The position numbers and the translations under genes were made by a program. The notes under the pieces were generated by a model. The model made no database searches. It saw only the letters and a list, made by a program, of their open reading frames with translations, and was not told where the DNA came from. A DNA stretch of 64,000 nucleotides from Bradyrhizobium sp. dw_78 (GTDB lineage Bacteria > Pseudomonadota > Alphaproteobacteria > Rhizobiales > Xanthobacteraceae), in the NCBI RefSeq assembly GCF_018449525.1, contig NZ_JAAVUS010000014.1, forward strand, positions 1 through 64,000. The letters run 5' to 3'. Shown one piece after another: positions 54,061 through 63,002 of the stretch (its first letter is position 1; the number at the start of each line of letters is the position of its first letter).

Positions 54061-55677
54061 TCAAGCCGGTTGGTCTTCGGTGGCTTCCGCTTCCACTTCT
54101 TCGGTCTTCTTCGCGAGATCGGCCTCGGTGATCCAGCCCGCCTTGACGCGGGCCTGCATGATCATGGCTTCGGCATCTTCCCGTGAAATATCGACGCCAT
54201 CGAGGAAGCCGGCATGCTTGACCGGCTCACTGCCTTCCTTGCGTTCCGTCCAGCCCACCAGATCATCCGTGGCGCAGCCGGCCAGATCCTCGACGGTCTT
54301 GATATCGTTTTCGCCGAATTTCACCAGCATCTTCGAGGTCACGCCGGGTACGGCTTTCAATTCGTCTTCCACGCCAAGCTCCTTGCGCTTGTTTTCCAGT
54401 TCGGTCTCGATCTGCTCCAGATATTCCCTGGCGCGGGTCTGCAATTCGTTGGCGGTTTCGTCGTCAAAGCCTTCGATGCTCGCCAATTCGCGGACATCGA
54501 CCAGCGCCAGTTCCTCCACCGAGGTGAAACCTTCCGACGCCAGCAACTGGCCGACGACTTCGTCGACATTGAGCGCTTCCATGAACACCCGCGTCGAATT
54601 CTCGAAATCGGCCTGGCGGCGTTCGGACTCTTCCTGCTCGGTGAGGATGTCGATATCCCAGCCGGTCAGTTGCGAGGCCAGCCGCACATTCTGTCCGCGC
54701 CGGCCGATCGCCAGCGACAATTGGTTGTTGGTGTCGGGAACCACGACCTCGATGCGCTCGCGGTCCTCGTCGATCACGACCTTGGCGACTTCAGCCGGCG
54801 CCAGCGCGTTGACGACGAAGGTCGCGATGTCGGGCGACCACGGGATGATGTCGATCTTCTCGCCTTGCAATTCGTTGACCACGGCCTGCACGCGCGAGCC
54901 GCGCATGCCGACGCAGGCGCCGACCGGATCGACCGATGAATCCCTTGAAATCACGCCGATTTTCGCACGTGAGCCGGGATCGCGGGCGACCGCCTTGATC
55001 TCGACGATGCCGTCATAGATTTCCGGTACTTCCTGCGCGAACAGTTTCGCCATGAATTGCGGATGGGTGCGCGAGAGGAAGATCTGGGGGCCCCGCGTCT
55101 CTCGCCGCACATCGAAAATATAGGCCCGGACGCGGTCGCCGTTGCGGAATACCTCGCGCGGCAGCATCTCGTCGCGGCGGATGATGGCTTCGCCGCGGCC
55201 GAGATCGACAATGACGCTGCCATATTCGACGCGCTTGACGATGCCGTTGACGATATCGCCGATGCGGTCCTTGAATTCCTGATATTGCCGGTCGCGTTCG
55301 GCCTCGCGCACCTTCTGCACGATGACCTGCTTGGCGGATTGGGCGGCGATGCGGCCATATTCAAGCGGCGGCAGCGTATCGGCGATGGTGTCGCCGACCC
55401 GCGCGCCGGGATTGGCGCGCTGCGCATCCGCCAGCGAGATCTGGTTTGACGAATTTTCGACCTGGTCGACCACCAGCATATGGCGCGACAGCCGCAGCTC
55501 GCCTTTCTTGGCGTCGATTTCGGCGTGTACGTCAGTCTCGCTGCCATAACGGGCCCGTGCCGCCTTGGCGATGGCGTCTTCCATCGCCGCGATCACGATG
55601 GAGCGGTCGATCGATTTTTCGCGCGCAACCGCGTCTGCAATCTGCAGCAGTTCGAGTTTGTTGGCGCTGACTGCCAT
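54061..55677 (-). CDS. nusA: Transcription termination/antitermination protein NusA
   Basis: RNA polymerase-binding factor for pausing, termination and antitermination; 538 aa. The N-terminal polymerase-binding domain (MAVSANKLELLQIADAVARE) is followed by S1 (DIVNGIVKRVEYGSVIVDLG), two KH domains (GSRAKIGVISRDSSVDPVGA, NNQLSLAIGRRGQNVRLASQ) and two acidic C-terminal helix-hairpin-helix repeats (VVGQLLASEGFTSVEELALV, VPGVTSKMLVKFGENDIKTV). It starts 2 bp before the rimP stop region, tightly coupled. Confidence 0.98.
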   Translation of the reverse strand: MAVSANKLELLQIADAVAREKSIDRSIVIAAMEDAIAKAARARYGSETDVHAEIDAKKGELRLSRHMLVVDQVENSSNQISLADAQRANPGARVGDTIADTLPPLEYGRIAAQSAKQVIVQKVREAERDRQYQEFKDRIGDIVNGIVKRVEYGSVIVDLGRGEAIIRRDEMLPREVFRNGDRVRAYIFDVRRETRGPQIFLSRTHPQFMAKLFAQEVPEIYDGIVEIKAVARDPGSRAKIGVISRDSSVDPVGACVGMRGSRVQAVVNELQGEKIDIIPWSPDIATFVVNALAPAEVAKVVIDEDRERIEVVVPDTNNQLSLAIGRRGQNVRLASQLTGWDIDILTEQEESERRQADFENSTRVFMEALNVDEVVGQLLASEGFTSVEELALVDVRELASIEGFDDETANELQTRAREYLEQIETELENKRKELGVEDELKAVPGVTSKMLVKFGENDIKTVEDLAGCATDDLVGWTERKEGSEPVKHAGFLDGVDISREDAEAMIMQARVKAGWITEADLAKKTEEVEAEATEDQPA

Positions 55678-55679
55678 GT

Positions 55680-56456
55680 TCAGTCTCCTCTGGAGGGATC
55701 GAAATCGCCCCTGCGCGCTCTTTCGGCGGCGAGGCGATGTTCCTTGGTATTCTGCGGCGCGCTCTTGCCGCCGCTTTTAGACTTCAATTTCGGCTTCGGT
55801 TTGTTGTCTTTAGCCGGATCGCTTTTTCTTGCATGCGGGGGCGGCGGCGGTTCAAGCCCGAGACTCTGGCGCAACTCGCGTTCCGCAGCCTTGCCGCGCC
55901 GCATCGATTCCGCGATCAGCTCGTCGGTCAGGACCAGTCTGGCGTCCGCAATGTCTTCGAGAACCAGCAAAACCTCGGCGTCTTCATCCGCCGCCTTGTC
56001 GTCGCGATGGAGCCGCACCGAGCCGTCCTCGACGCCGGCGAGAATGCCGCGGAACCGCTTGCGGCCGTGGCTCGTGACCGCCATCTCGATCTTCACGAGA
56101 TGACCGGTATAACGCTCGAAATCGGAGCGGCGCACCAGCGGCCGGTCGATTCCAGGCGAGGATATTTCCAGCCGGTAGGCGCGGTCGATCGGATCGGCGA
56201 TATCGAGCACCGGCGAGAGCGCCTTCGAGATCGCCTCGCAGTCCTCGATCTGCATCGATCCGTCGGGCCGTTCGGCCATGATCTGCACCGTGCAGCCGGC
56301 CTCTCCCGAAATCTTGATCCGAACCAGCCGGTAACCCATTCCTTGCAGCACCGGGCCTGCCACCGCCGACACCCGCGCCGCCGCGCCCGGCTCGATAACG
56401 AGGCGCGGCTCGGCGAGCAGGTCGGCTTCCGGAGAGGCGGTGGTTGGATCGGTCAT
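55680..56456 (-). CDS. rimP: Ribosome maturation factor RimP
   Basis: 30S assembly factor; 258 aa from the ATG at 56456 (the frame is open from 56468). Family core: EPGAAARVSAVAGPVLQGMG, EDCEAISKALSPVLDIADPI and YRLEISSPGIDRPL. The C-terminus carries an extra basic low-complexity tail of about 55 residues (DPAKDNKPKPKLKSKSGGKS), common in this genus. First gene of the rimP-nusA-ylxR-infB-rbfA-truB-rpsO-pnp operon, preceded by a promoter and terminator in the leader. Confidence 0.94.
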   Translation of the reverse strand: MTDPTTASPEADLLAEPRLVIEPGAAARVSAVAGPVLQGMGYRLVRIKISGEAGCTVQIMAERPDGSMQIEDCEAISKALSPVLDIADPIDRAYRLEISSPGIDRPLVRRSDFERYTGHLVKIEMAVTSHGRKRFRGILAGVEDGSVRLHRDDKAADEDAEVLLVLEDIADARLVLTDELIAESMRRGKAAERELRQSLGLEPPPPPHARKSDPAKDNKPKPKLKSKSGGKSAPQNTKEHRLAAERARRGDFDPSRGD

Positions 56457-56580
56457 GTCCAGGGTCAAAATAGGTCTAACTTGAGCTTTCCAGCAGAGGT
56501 TCGGTTAAGACTGTGTTTCGGATACGGTCGGTGGGTCCCTGAATGGTCCGGCTTTATTCGCGTCGGATGCGTTCAGGTAA

Positions 56581-56611
56581 TAAAAAAGAGCGGGTCCCGA
56601 GGGGCCCACTC
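56581..56611 (-). terminator. Terminator-like hairpin in the rimP leader (candidate attenuator)
   Basis: On the minus strand GAGTGGGCCCC-TC-GGGACCCGCTC (one mismatch, one wobble) is followed by TTTTTTATT. No gene lies upstream on this strand, so it would stop transcripts that begin at the promoter about 40 nt before it, 125 nt ahead of the rimP start. Confidence 0.65.
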
Positions 56612-56650
56612 TCAATACGCGATCGTATGAGATAGCAAAACTTGACGCTG

Positions 56651-56679
56651 ATATAGCGGTTTTAACCCTATCCGGCAAG
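56651..56679 (-). promoter_or_regulatory. Candidate promoter of the rimP-nusA operon
   Basis: Minus-strand CTTGCC (56674-56679), exactly 17 nt, CTATAT (56651-56656): a near match to the alphaproteobacterial consensus CTTGAC-N17-CTATAT. The predicted start near 56644 gives a leader of about 190 nt with the terminator inside it. Confidence 0.6.
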
Positions 56680-56799
56680 ACCCGCGAGAACCGGGGATAC
56701 GATTTTGCGACCTTTAGGATGCCGCTTCGGAACCTAACCCTTCGTTCATGAAGCCTGTCTAGGTTGCCCGAGACCCGCCCCAGCGCTGCCAGGCCGAAA

Positions 56800-56825
56800 T
56801 TGCTTGCGTCCGTTACCGCAAGCAA
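56800..56825. other. 9-bp hairpin upstream of the DUF2336 gene
   Basis: TTGCTTGCG - TCCGTTAC - CGCAAGCAA, a perfect inverted repeat 48 bp before the DUF2336 start in the divergent rimP/DUF2336 region. It may be an operator; no T-run follows that would make it a terminator. Confidence 0.45.
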
Positions 56826-56873
56826 AACAGGGACTCGGCGAAAGCGTCTTAGCGGCGGTCTTGAGTAGGTTTG

Positions 56874-57953
56874 ATGGTCGTCGCTTCTTCGCTGATTCCC
56901 GAACTCGATGAGATTGTCAGAGGCAGCAATCAGAAGCGCCGGACCGAGGCCGCGAGGCGGATCGCCGAACTGTTCTTCTCGGGCGCCGCGAATTTCCGGC
57001 CCGATCACATCGATCTGTTCGACGGCGTCCTGCTCGATCTGGTTCCCCATGCCGAACTGGCCGTGCGCGCCGACGTGGCTGAGCGATTGTCGGTTCTCCG
57101 CAACGCGCCGCGCAGGCTGGTCGGGCAACTCGCCCGCGAGGATGAGGTCGCAATCGCCGGGCCGCTGCTGCGGCGGTCGCCCGTTATCGACGAAGCGGCG
57201 CTGATCGATATCGCCCGCGGCAAGGGTCAGGGACATCTGCTGGCGATGTCCGAGCGGATGACGCTGTCCGCCGATCTCACCGACATCATCGTGCATCGCG
57301 GCGACCGCGAGGTGGTCAGACGCGCCGCAGGCAATGCAGGCGCGCAATTTTCCCAGGCCGGCTATTCGGAGCTGATCAAGCGCGCCAGCCATGACAGCGT
57401 CCTGACGCTGACCGTCGGCCAGCGCGAGGATCTTTCGGCATCGCGGTTGAAAGATCTCCTGACGGGATCGGACGACGCCGTTCGCCGTCGCTTGCTTGAT
57501 ATGGCCGAGCCCGGCCGACAGGAAGCGATCAGGCAGGCGATAAGCGAGATCTCCGACGCCGTCGCGCCAGTCGGCGGCCGCAACTTCGTGCCGGCCCAGC
57601 GCGCGATCCTCGCGTTGCATCATGCCGGCGATCTCAACGAAGCCGCATTGCTGGGTTTTGCCAAGAGCCACAAATACGAGGAGGCGATCGTCGCGCTGTC
57701 GGTCATGTCGGCGGTGAAGATCGCAACGCTCGACCGGCTGATTTCGGGCGACCGCTATGATCCGATCCTGATCGTGGGCAAGACGATCGGCCTGCAATGG
57801 GCCACCGTGCGCGCCTTGATCCTGCTGCGGCTGGGTCCGAGCCGGATACCCTCTCCGGCCGATATCGAGAGCGCGCGGTTGAATTTCATGCGGCTGATGC
57901 CGTCGACCGCCGAGCGCGTCGTCGGTTTCTGGCAGGCCCGTCAATCGGCCTGA
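56874..57953 (+). CDS. DUF2336 domain protein
   Basis: 359 aa, all-helical repeat-like protein, cytoplasmic (no signal peptide or membrane helix). Typical pieces of the alphaproteobacterial DUF2336 family: LDEIVRGSNQKRRTEAARRI, FFSGAANFRPDHIDLFDGVL, AVRADVAERLSVLRNAPRRL and VVRRAAGNAGAQFSQAGYSE. Its function is unknown. It interrupts the minus-strand block between rimP and trmB. The TTG just before the ATG is an alternative start. Confidence 0.85.
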   Translation: MVVASSLIPELDEIVRGSNQKRRTEAARRIAELFFSGAANFRPDHIDLFDGVLLDLVPHAELAVRADVAERLSVLRNAPRRLVGQLAREDEVAIAGPLLRRSPVIDEAALIDIARGKGQGHLLAMSERMTLSADLTDIIVHRGDREVVRRAAGNAGAQFSQAGYSELIKRASHDSVLTLTVGQREDLSASRLKDLLTGSDDAVRRRLLDMAEPGRQEAIRQAISEISDAVAPVGGRNFVPAQRAILALHHAGDLNEAALLGFAKSHKYEEAIVALSVMSAVKIATLDRLISGDRYDPILIVGKTIGLQWATVRALILLRLGPSRIPSPADIESARLNFMRLMPSTAERVVGFWQARQSA

Positions 57954-58019
57954 GCCGCGCGGATGCCAAGCCGCGATAATGGTTGCCCGTTCGTGTCCCG
58001 AACGACGGCGGCAAGATTT

Positions 58020-58772
58020 TCAGCCGGCTTTCCGAAACCTTAAATACGCGGCTTCGCGGCCCTCGCGTTCGGCTTTGCGGCCGTATCGCGTCATCGTGTA
58101 ATCGGGCCAGGGCAGGCGCCAGTCGGCTGCCCTTTCGGCGGTCCAGATAAAATCCGGCGAGCGCGCAAGATGCGCCAATGTCCAGGCGCAATAGTCGGCG
58201 ATGTCGCTGACGAAACGGAATTCTCCATCCGGCCTCAGGGCGCGCGACATCGCGGCGACGGTCGCGTCCTGCACGAAACGCCGTTTCCAGTGCCGCCGTT
58301 TCGGCCACGGGTCGGGGTGGATCAGGTCGATCCGGACCAGCGCATGCGGTGGCACCCAGGCGAGCAGTTCGGCGGCGTCGCCGGCGAACAGCCGGATATT
58401 GTCGATGTCATGGCTCTCGATCTGCGTCAGGATTTTCGCCATGCCGTTGACATAGGGTTCACAGCCGATGAATCCGAGTTTCGGAAAGGCGAGCGCTTCC
58501 GCCACCAGATGTTCTCCGCCGCCAAATCCGATTTCGAGCCTGACGTCATCGACCGGCGGATCGAACAGCGCGGCGAGATCGGGCGGACTTGGGCCGCCGA
58601 TATCGAGCGCCAGCCGCGGCAGTAAATGTTCGATCAGGTCCGCCTGATGCAGACGTAGCCTGTGGCCCTTGCGGCGGCCGAAAAACGAACCCTGCGTGTG
58701 TATCCCGTCGTCGCCGGGCATATCGCCGGACGACGTTTCAGGATGGGCGGGATTGCGGTTGGCGCTGGTCAT
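58020..58772 (-). CDS. trmB: tRNA (guanine(46)-N7)-methyltransferase
   Basis: SAM-dependent tRNA methyltransferase, 250 aa. SAM loop LEIGFGGGEHLVAEA, GCEPYVNGMAKIL, the catalytic Asp in RIDLIHPDPWPKRRHWKRRF and the C-terminal DYTMTRYGRKAEREGREAAY signature that reads tRNA. In Rhizobiales as I recall, metK lies next to trmB; it is not here. Confidence 0.95.
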   Translation of the reverse strand: MTSANRNPAHPETSSGDMPGDDGIHTQGSFFGRRKGHRLRLHQADLIEHLLPRLALDIGGPSPPDLAALFDPPVDDVRLEIGFGGGEHLVAEALAFPKLGFIGCEPYVNGMAKILTQIESHDIDNIRLFAGDAAELLAWVPPHALVRIDLIHPDPWPKRRHWKRRFVQDATVAAMSRALRPDGEFRFVSDIADYCAWTLAHLARSPDFIWTAERAADWRLPWPDYTMTRYGRKAEREGREAAYLRFRKAG

Positions 58773-58995
58773 CGCAGCCGCCGCGTCCCGATCTCAATCC
58801 GGCGGCGAACGCCGCAGGGGATGATCCTGGTTTTGAGAGAATTGGAGCGGGCAGTCATCAGGAAGTCGTTTCCGGCGGCAGAGTCATGGCGGTCGTTGAA
58901 CCGGACGCGCCAAACGCGGTGCGGAGCCGGAAACCAGAGATTATCAGAGAGATTCCGTTGGCGCGCCCTGTATCCGCGCCGGGATGACAAAGGCG
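58773..58995. other. Gap between trmB and the HTH gene where metK would be expected
   Basis: 223 bp. A minus-strand frame of 73 codons covers it but has no known relation to MetK (no GHPDKICD-like or GAGDQG-like motif) and no ribosome site. I see no promoter or palindrome that stands out. Confidence 0.5.
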
Positions 58996-59412
58996 TCAGC
59001 GCTTGTCGGGCCCTTCGCGCGCGGCGATCTGTTCGACCAGATCGACGATGCTGCGCCGAAGCTTGCTATCGGTGATGCGGGTAAAAGCGCGCGTCAAGGC
59101 AAGGCCTTCGGAGGTGGCGAGGAAATCGGAAATGTAGGTTGGCGAGGCGCCTTCGCTGAATCCGTCGGAGCCTGCGGTGCCGCTGGGACCGCCCTCGAAC
59201 AAAAACGATACCGGCACCTGGAGGATTTCGGAGATCTGCTGAATGCGGCTGGCGCCGACCCGGTTGGTGCCCTTTTCGTATTTCTGAACCTGCTGGAAGG
59301 TAAGACCCAAGGCTTCGCCGAGTTTTTCCTGGCTCATGCCGAGCATGATACGGCGCATGCGCACGCGACTGCCGACATATTTGTCAACAGGGTTGGGCGC
59401 TTTGGTCGACAT
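58996..59412 (-). CDS. XRE-family regulator, PraR/PhrR-like
   Basis: 138 aa from the ATG at 59412. The helix-turn-helix is RVRMRRIMLGMSQEKLGEAL, GLTFQQVQKYEKGTNRVGAS. This sequence is nearly invariant among Rhizobiales; the R. leguminosarum member PraR represses biofilm and quorum-sensing genes. The C-terminal half (TSEGLALTRAFTRITDSKLR) is a small helical domain. A tandem 13-bp direct repeat lies 58 bp upstream and could be its own operator. Confidence 0.88.
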   Translation of the reverse strand: MSTKAPNPVDKYVGSRVRMRRIMLGMSQEKLGEALGLTFQQVQKYEKGTNRVGASRIQQISEILQVPVSFLFEGGPSGTAGSDGFSEGASPTYISDFLATSEGLALTRAFTRITDSKLRRSIVDLVEQIAAREGPDKR

Positions 59413-59469
59413 TTCGAATACTCCTTGGGATCGAGCCAGCGATGAGGCAGCACGAGAACGGATCAAGGC

Positions 59470-59495
59470 CTGGGGACCTAGGCTGGGGACCTAGG
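59470..59495. repeat. Tandem 13-bp direct repeat upstream of the PraR-like gene
   Basis: CTGGGGACCTAGG occurs twice with no spacer (59470-59482, 59483-59495); each contains the palindrome CCTAGG. It lies in the 269-bp gap upstream of the regulator. The gap also contains ATGACGTCAT (59601-59610) and CTGTC-AACC-GACAG (59615-59628). Confidence 0.7.
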
Positions 59496-59681
59496 GATGA
59501 CTGAGCGCCGTCAAATTCTGTGCGGCGCATCGGGGAGAAAAACAGTCAATTCGAACCTAATTGGCTGAATCTATTCTCCATTACTGTGGCCAGATTGCGA
59601 ATGACGTCATACGTCTGTCAACCGACAGGGGCTCTGGCAGCGACATTTTCGTCCGACATCCAAAATGAAAAATAAAAACGG

Positions 59682-61295
59682 TCAGGGAATCCGCTTCGCG
59701 GCGCGACGTCGGAGCACGAAAATAAAAGCAGCGGCAATAATGATAGCAGCGGGAATATCGCCGACCCGGACGTAAAGGGTCGGGGGGATCGAGGACGGCA
59801 GGCCGGAATCGAGTACGCCTTCCAGACCAAGGCCGAGCCGTGCGACGATCCGGCCCATCGGGTCGATGACCGCGGAAATGCCGGTATTGGCGGCGCGCAC
59901 CACCGGCAAGCCTTCCTCGATCGCGCGCAGGCGAACCTGCTGCAAATGCTGATAGGGACCGGTCGAGATTCCGAACCAGCCGTCATTGGTCAGATTGACG
60001 ATCCAGCCGGGACGGTCGTTGCGCTCGGTAACGTTACCGGGAAAAATCGCTTCATAGCAGATCAGCGGCAGCATCCGCGGCGCATGCGGGATTTCCAGCG
60101 TATGGCGCCGGGTGCCGGGAATGAATCCGCCCTGAACCTTGGTCAGTTGCTGGAAGCCGAGCCGTTCCATCCAGTCCTGGAACGGCAGATATTCGCCGAA
60201 CGGCACCAGATGCAGCTTGTCGTAGACCGAGAGCACGCTGCCGTCATGATCGATCACGTAAATGGAGTTATAGGCGCGCGTGATCCTGACGCCCGGCGGC
60301 AGGTCGGGCGCGCGCACCGCGCCGGTGATCAGGACCGTGCCTTTGGGCAGGAGATCCGCGATCTCCGCCATCGCGTCGGGCTCGCGGGTCAGGAAAAACG
60401 GAAATGCCGATTCCGGCCAGATCAGCATGTTGACGTCGCGCACGCCGGTGGATTGCGGCCCCGACGCGCGATCGGACAGCGCCAGGTATTTCTGCATCAC
60501 CGCCGCCTTGGCGGAGTAATTGAAGCGCTCGTCCTGCTGCAGGTTGGGCTGCATGATCCGAAGCTTGAGGCCGGCCACCATCGTGGTCGGCTGCCGCGAC
60601 AGGCGGACGCAGCCGAAGACCGCCATGGCGAGCAGCAACAGCAGCGCAGCCGCCGGCGCCAGCCACGGCTTTCGCCCGCGCGATGTCCCGTCAATGAGAG
60701 CGGCCGGGCTTGCGAAGATCGCGACGCTCAGAAACGTCAGGCCCCACAGGCCGATCAGCGATCCCGTCTGCGCCAGCGCCAGCGGCTCGGTCAGGGCATA
60801 GCCGAACGCGTTCCAGGGAAAGCCCGTCAGCATATGGCCGCGCAGCCATTCGCTCACCGTCAGCGCGGCGGCGAGCGCGATCACGCGCGAAGCATCCCGG
60901 GTCCAGATCAGCCGCGCCAGCGCGAAGCCGAAGGCGGTGAACAGCGCAAGATAGGCAGGCAGGCCGAATATCGCGAATGGCATCAGCCATGCGAAGGTCG
61001 ACGCATCGACCAGGAAGGCGTAGCCGATCCAGTACAGGCCCGGCACGAAATAGCCGAGGCCGAACCAGAAGCCCGCCATCGCCGCCGCAGGCACGCCCTG
61101 CCTGCGTCCGGCGCCGGCGCCGTCGATCAGCCAGACCATCACCGGCAAGGTCAGAAACAGCACCGGCCAGGCGTTGAACGGCGCCATCGCCAACGCCGAT
61201 AGCGCGCCTGCGATCAGCGCGATGGCGGCGCGCTTCCATCCCCAAGCCAGGATGATCGCGAGACCGATGGAGCGAAACCGACGTATTTGCGTCAC
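59682..61295 (-). CDS. lnt: Apolipoprotein N-acyltransferase
   Basis: Inner-membrane enzyme that adds the third acyl chain to lipoproteins; 537 aa. About six N-terminal helices precede a nitrilase domain whose triad is visible: Glu in MLIWPESAFPFF, Lys in VYDKLHLVPFGEYLPF and Cys in LPLICYEAIFPG; a last helix (IPAAIIIAAAFIFVL) ends it. The GTG start at 61295 overlaps the corC stop (GTGA). Confidence 0.96.
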   Translation of the reverse strand: MTQIRRFRSIGLAIILAWGWKRAAIALIAGALSALAMAPFNAWPVLFLTLPVMVWLIDGAGAGRRQGVPAAAMAGFWFGLGYFVPGLYWIGYAFLVDASTFAWLMPFAIFGLPAYLALFTAFGFALARLIWTRDASRVIALAAALTVSEWLRGHMLTGFPWNAFGYALTEPLALAQTGSLIGLWGLTFLSVAIFASPAALIDGTSRGRKPWLAPAAALLLLLAMAVFGCVRLSRQPTTMVAGLKLRIMQPNLQQDERFNYSAKAAVMQKYLALSDRASGPQSTGVRDVNMLIWPESAFPFFLTREPDAMAEIADLLPKGTVLITGAVRAPDLPPGVRITRAYNSIYVIDHDGSVLSVYDKLHLVPFGEYLPFQDWMERLGFQQLTKVQGGFIPGTRRHTLEIPHAPRMLPLICYEAIFPGNVTERNDRPGWIVNLTNDGWFGISTGPYQHLQQVRLRAIEEGLPVVRAANTGISAVIDPMGRIVARLGLGLEGVLDSGLPSSIPPTLYVRVGDIPAAIIIAAAFIFVLRRRAAKRIP

Positions 61296-62410
61296 TGCGG
61301 GCCGGCTCCGTCGCTGGGCGGCGGAGCGGTGTTGTCGTTGGCCTGAGGAGAATTCTGTTCCGGCGTGGGTTCACGGCGCCGGGCTTCGCGCTGCGTCCGC
61401 GGCGCAGGCCGTTCCTTGCGCGAGGAGATGCGCAGGCGTTTGACGCGCCGCGGGTCGGCATCGAGCACTTCGATCTCGTAATTGCCGGGACCGGAAATGA
61501 CTTCGCCGCGCACCGGCAGCCGGCCGACATGGCTGACGAGGTAGCCGCCCAGCGTCTCGACTTCCTCGCCGGCCTCGCCGGTGACGAAATCCTCGCCGAT
61601 CACGGACCGGACGTCATCGAGGCTGGCGCGCGCGTCGGCGATGAAGGCGTTGTCGGCCTGCCGCACGATCGACGGCGGCTCGTCGCTGTCATGCTCGTCG
61701 TCGATTTCCCCGACGATCTGTTCCACGATGTCCTCGATCGACACCAGGCCGTCGGTGCCGCCATATTCGTCCACCACCAGCGCCAGATGAATGCGCGAGG
61801 CCTGCATCTGCGCCAGCAGGTCGATGGCCCGCATCGATGGCGGCACGTAGAGCAGCTTGCGGATGATATTGGTGTCCCCCAGCGGCAGTGCGAGATCGAC
61901 CGCGCGCAAATCGAGGCCGGCCGGCAAAGGTTTCCTGCGCCGGGTCTTGCCGGCCTCCGTGACGCGGGCGCGCGCGGTCATGAACGCCAGCAGATCGCGG
62001 ATGTGAACCATGCCTTCGGGATCGTCGAGCGTTTCGTTGTAAACCACCAGGCGCGAATGCGCCGCGCTTTCGAACAGGCTCATCAATTCGCCAATCGGAA
62101 TGTCGCGCTTGACCGCGACGATGTCGGCGCGATGGATCATCACGTCGGCGATGCGGCGTTCATGCAGGCCGAGGATATTGCGCAGCATGGTGCGCTCGAC
62201 CGCCGAAAAGCCGACGTCGTCCGGCGTGCTGGCGTCGAGCACGACCTGCAGGTCGTCGCGGACCGATCCCGGCTTCCAGCCGAACAGCGTCTTGATCGCG
62301 CGCACCAGCCAGTTGTCGGCGGTGGGACGCATGACCTCGCCGCCCTGCACCACGGCCGGCAGGTTGCGCGTCTGGCGCGGATTGTCGTGAGTCGGTTCGG
62401 AATCCGCCAT
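61292..62410 (-). CDS. corC: CBS-pair/CorC-type transporter-associated protein
   Basis: 372 aa from the ATG at 62410. Cytosolic member of the hemolysin C/CorC family: two CBS motifs (VMIHRADIVAVKRDIPIGEL to IRDLLAF, and LYVPPSMRAIDLLAQMQASR to VSIEDIVEQIVGEI), then the CorC_HlyC domain (DDVRSVIGEDFVTGEAGEEV, ETLGGYLVSHVGRLP). The C-terminal 45 residues are low-complexity, Arg/Pro-rich. The name is by family; proposed roles in Mg2+/Co2+ handling are not proven for this type. The ybeY-corC-lnt order is conserved. Confidence 0.9.
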   Translation of the reverse strand: MADSEPTHDNPRQTRNLPAVVQGGEVMRPTADNWLVRAIKTLFGWKPGSVRDDLQVVLDASTPDDVGFSAVERTMLRNILGLHERRIADVMIHRADIVAVKRDIPIGELMSLFESAAHSRLVVYNETLDDPEGMVHIRDLLAFMTARARVTEAGKTRRRKPLPAGLDLRAVDLALPLGDTNIIRKLLYVPPSMRAIDLLAQMQASRIHLALVVDEYGGTDGLVSIEDIVEQIVGEIDDEHDSDEPPSIVRQADNAFIADARASLDDVRSVIGEDFVTGEAGEEVETLGGYLVSHVGRLPVRGEVISGPGNYEIEVLDADPRRVKRLRISSRKERPAPRTQREARRREPTPEQNSPQANDNTAPPPSDGAGPQ

Positions 62411-62426
62411 CTCAGTCCATCCGTTC

Positions 62427-62939
62427 CTAGTCCGCATAGGGATTTCGATCCGTATACGGGTCTGGAATGCCGAGCTGCGCAAGAATCTGCGTCTCGAGGG
62501 CTTCCATGATCTCGGCGTCGGCGTCGGTTTCGTGATCGTAGCCGATCAAATGCAAAAAGCCGTGTACCGCCAGATGGCTCAGATGATGATCGAACGGCTT
62601 TTGCTCGTCATCGGCTTCCTTTCGCATCGTCTCATAGGCGATCGCGATGTCGCCGAGCATGCGCGGCGCATCGTCCGGGCCGCCTGGGCCATCCGGTTGC
62701 AGCGCAGGAAATGACAGCACGTTGGTCGGCTTATCGATGCCGCGCCAGTTGCTGTTGAGCGTGCGAATGCCGGCATCGTCGGTCAGCATGATCGCAAGCT
62801 CGGTCTCGCCGACATCGGCGCCGGCCATTTCCGCGGCGATTTCGATGGCATGGCGGATCACCGCTTCGGCGTCGGCTTCGTTTTGCCAGCACGCGGCGGC
62901 GACGAGAACCTCGGTGATAGGAAGAATCGAAGGCGCCAT
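62427..62939 (-). CDS. ybeY: Endoribonuclease YbeY (rRNA maturation factor)
   Basis: 170 aa metal-dependent RNase for 16S rRNA 3'-end processing and quality control. Zinc site HLAVHGFLHLIGYDHETD (H-x3-H-x5-H); the family strand NSNWRGIDKPTNVLSFP is present. It sits between phoH and corC as in most proteobacteria. Confidence 0.96.
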   Translation of the reverse strand: MAPSILPITEVLVAAACWQNEADAEAVIRHAIEIAAEMAGADVGETELAIMLTDDAGIRTLNSNWRGIDKPTNVLSFPALQPDGPGGPDDAPRMLGDIAIAYETMRKEADDEQKPFDHHLSHLAVHGFLHLIGYDHETDADAEIMEALETQILAQLGIPDPYTDRNPYAD

Positions 62940-63002
62940 CTCAGCAGAATTTCTGTGGTGGCCGGGAGCGCGTGAAGCGCGCTGCCGGCGAAAGATCCTG
63001 GG

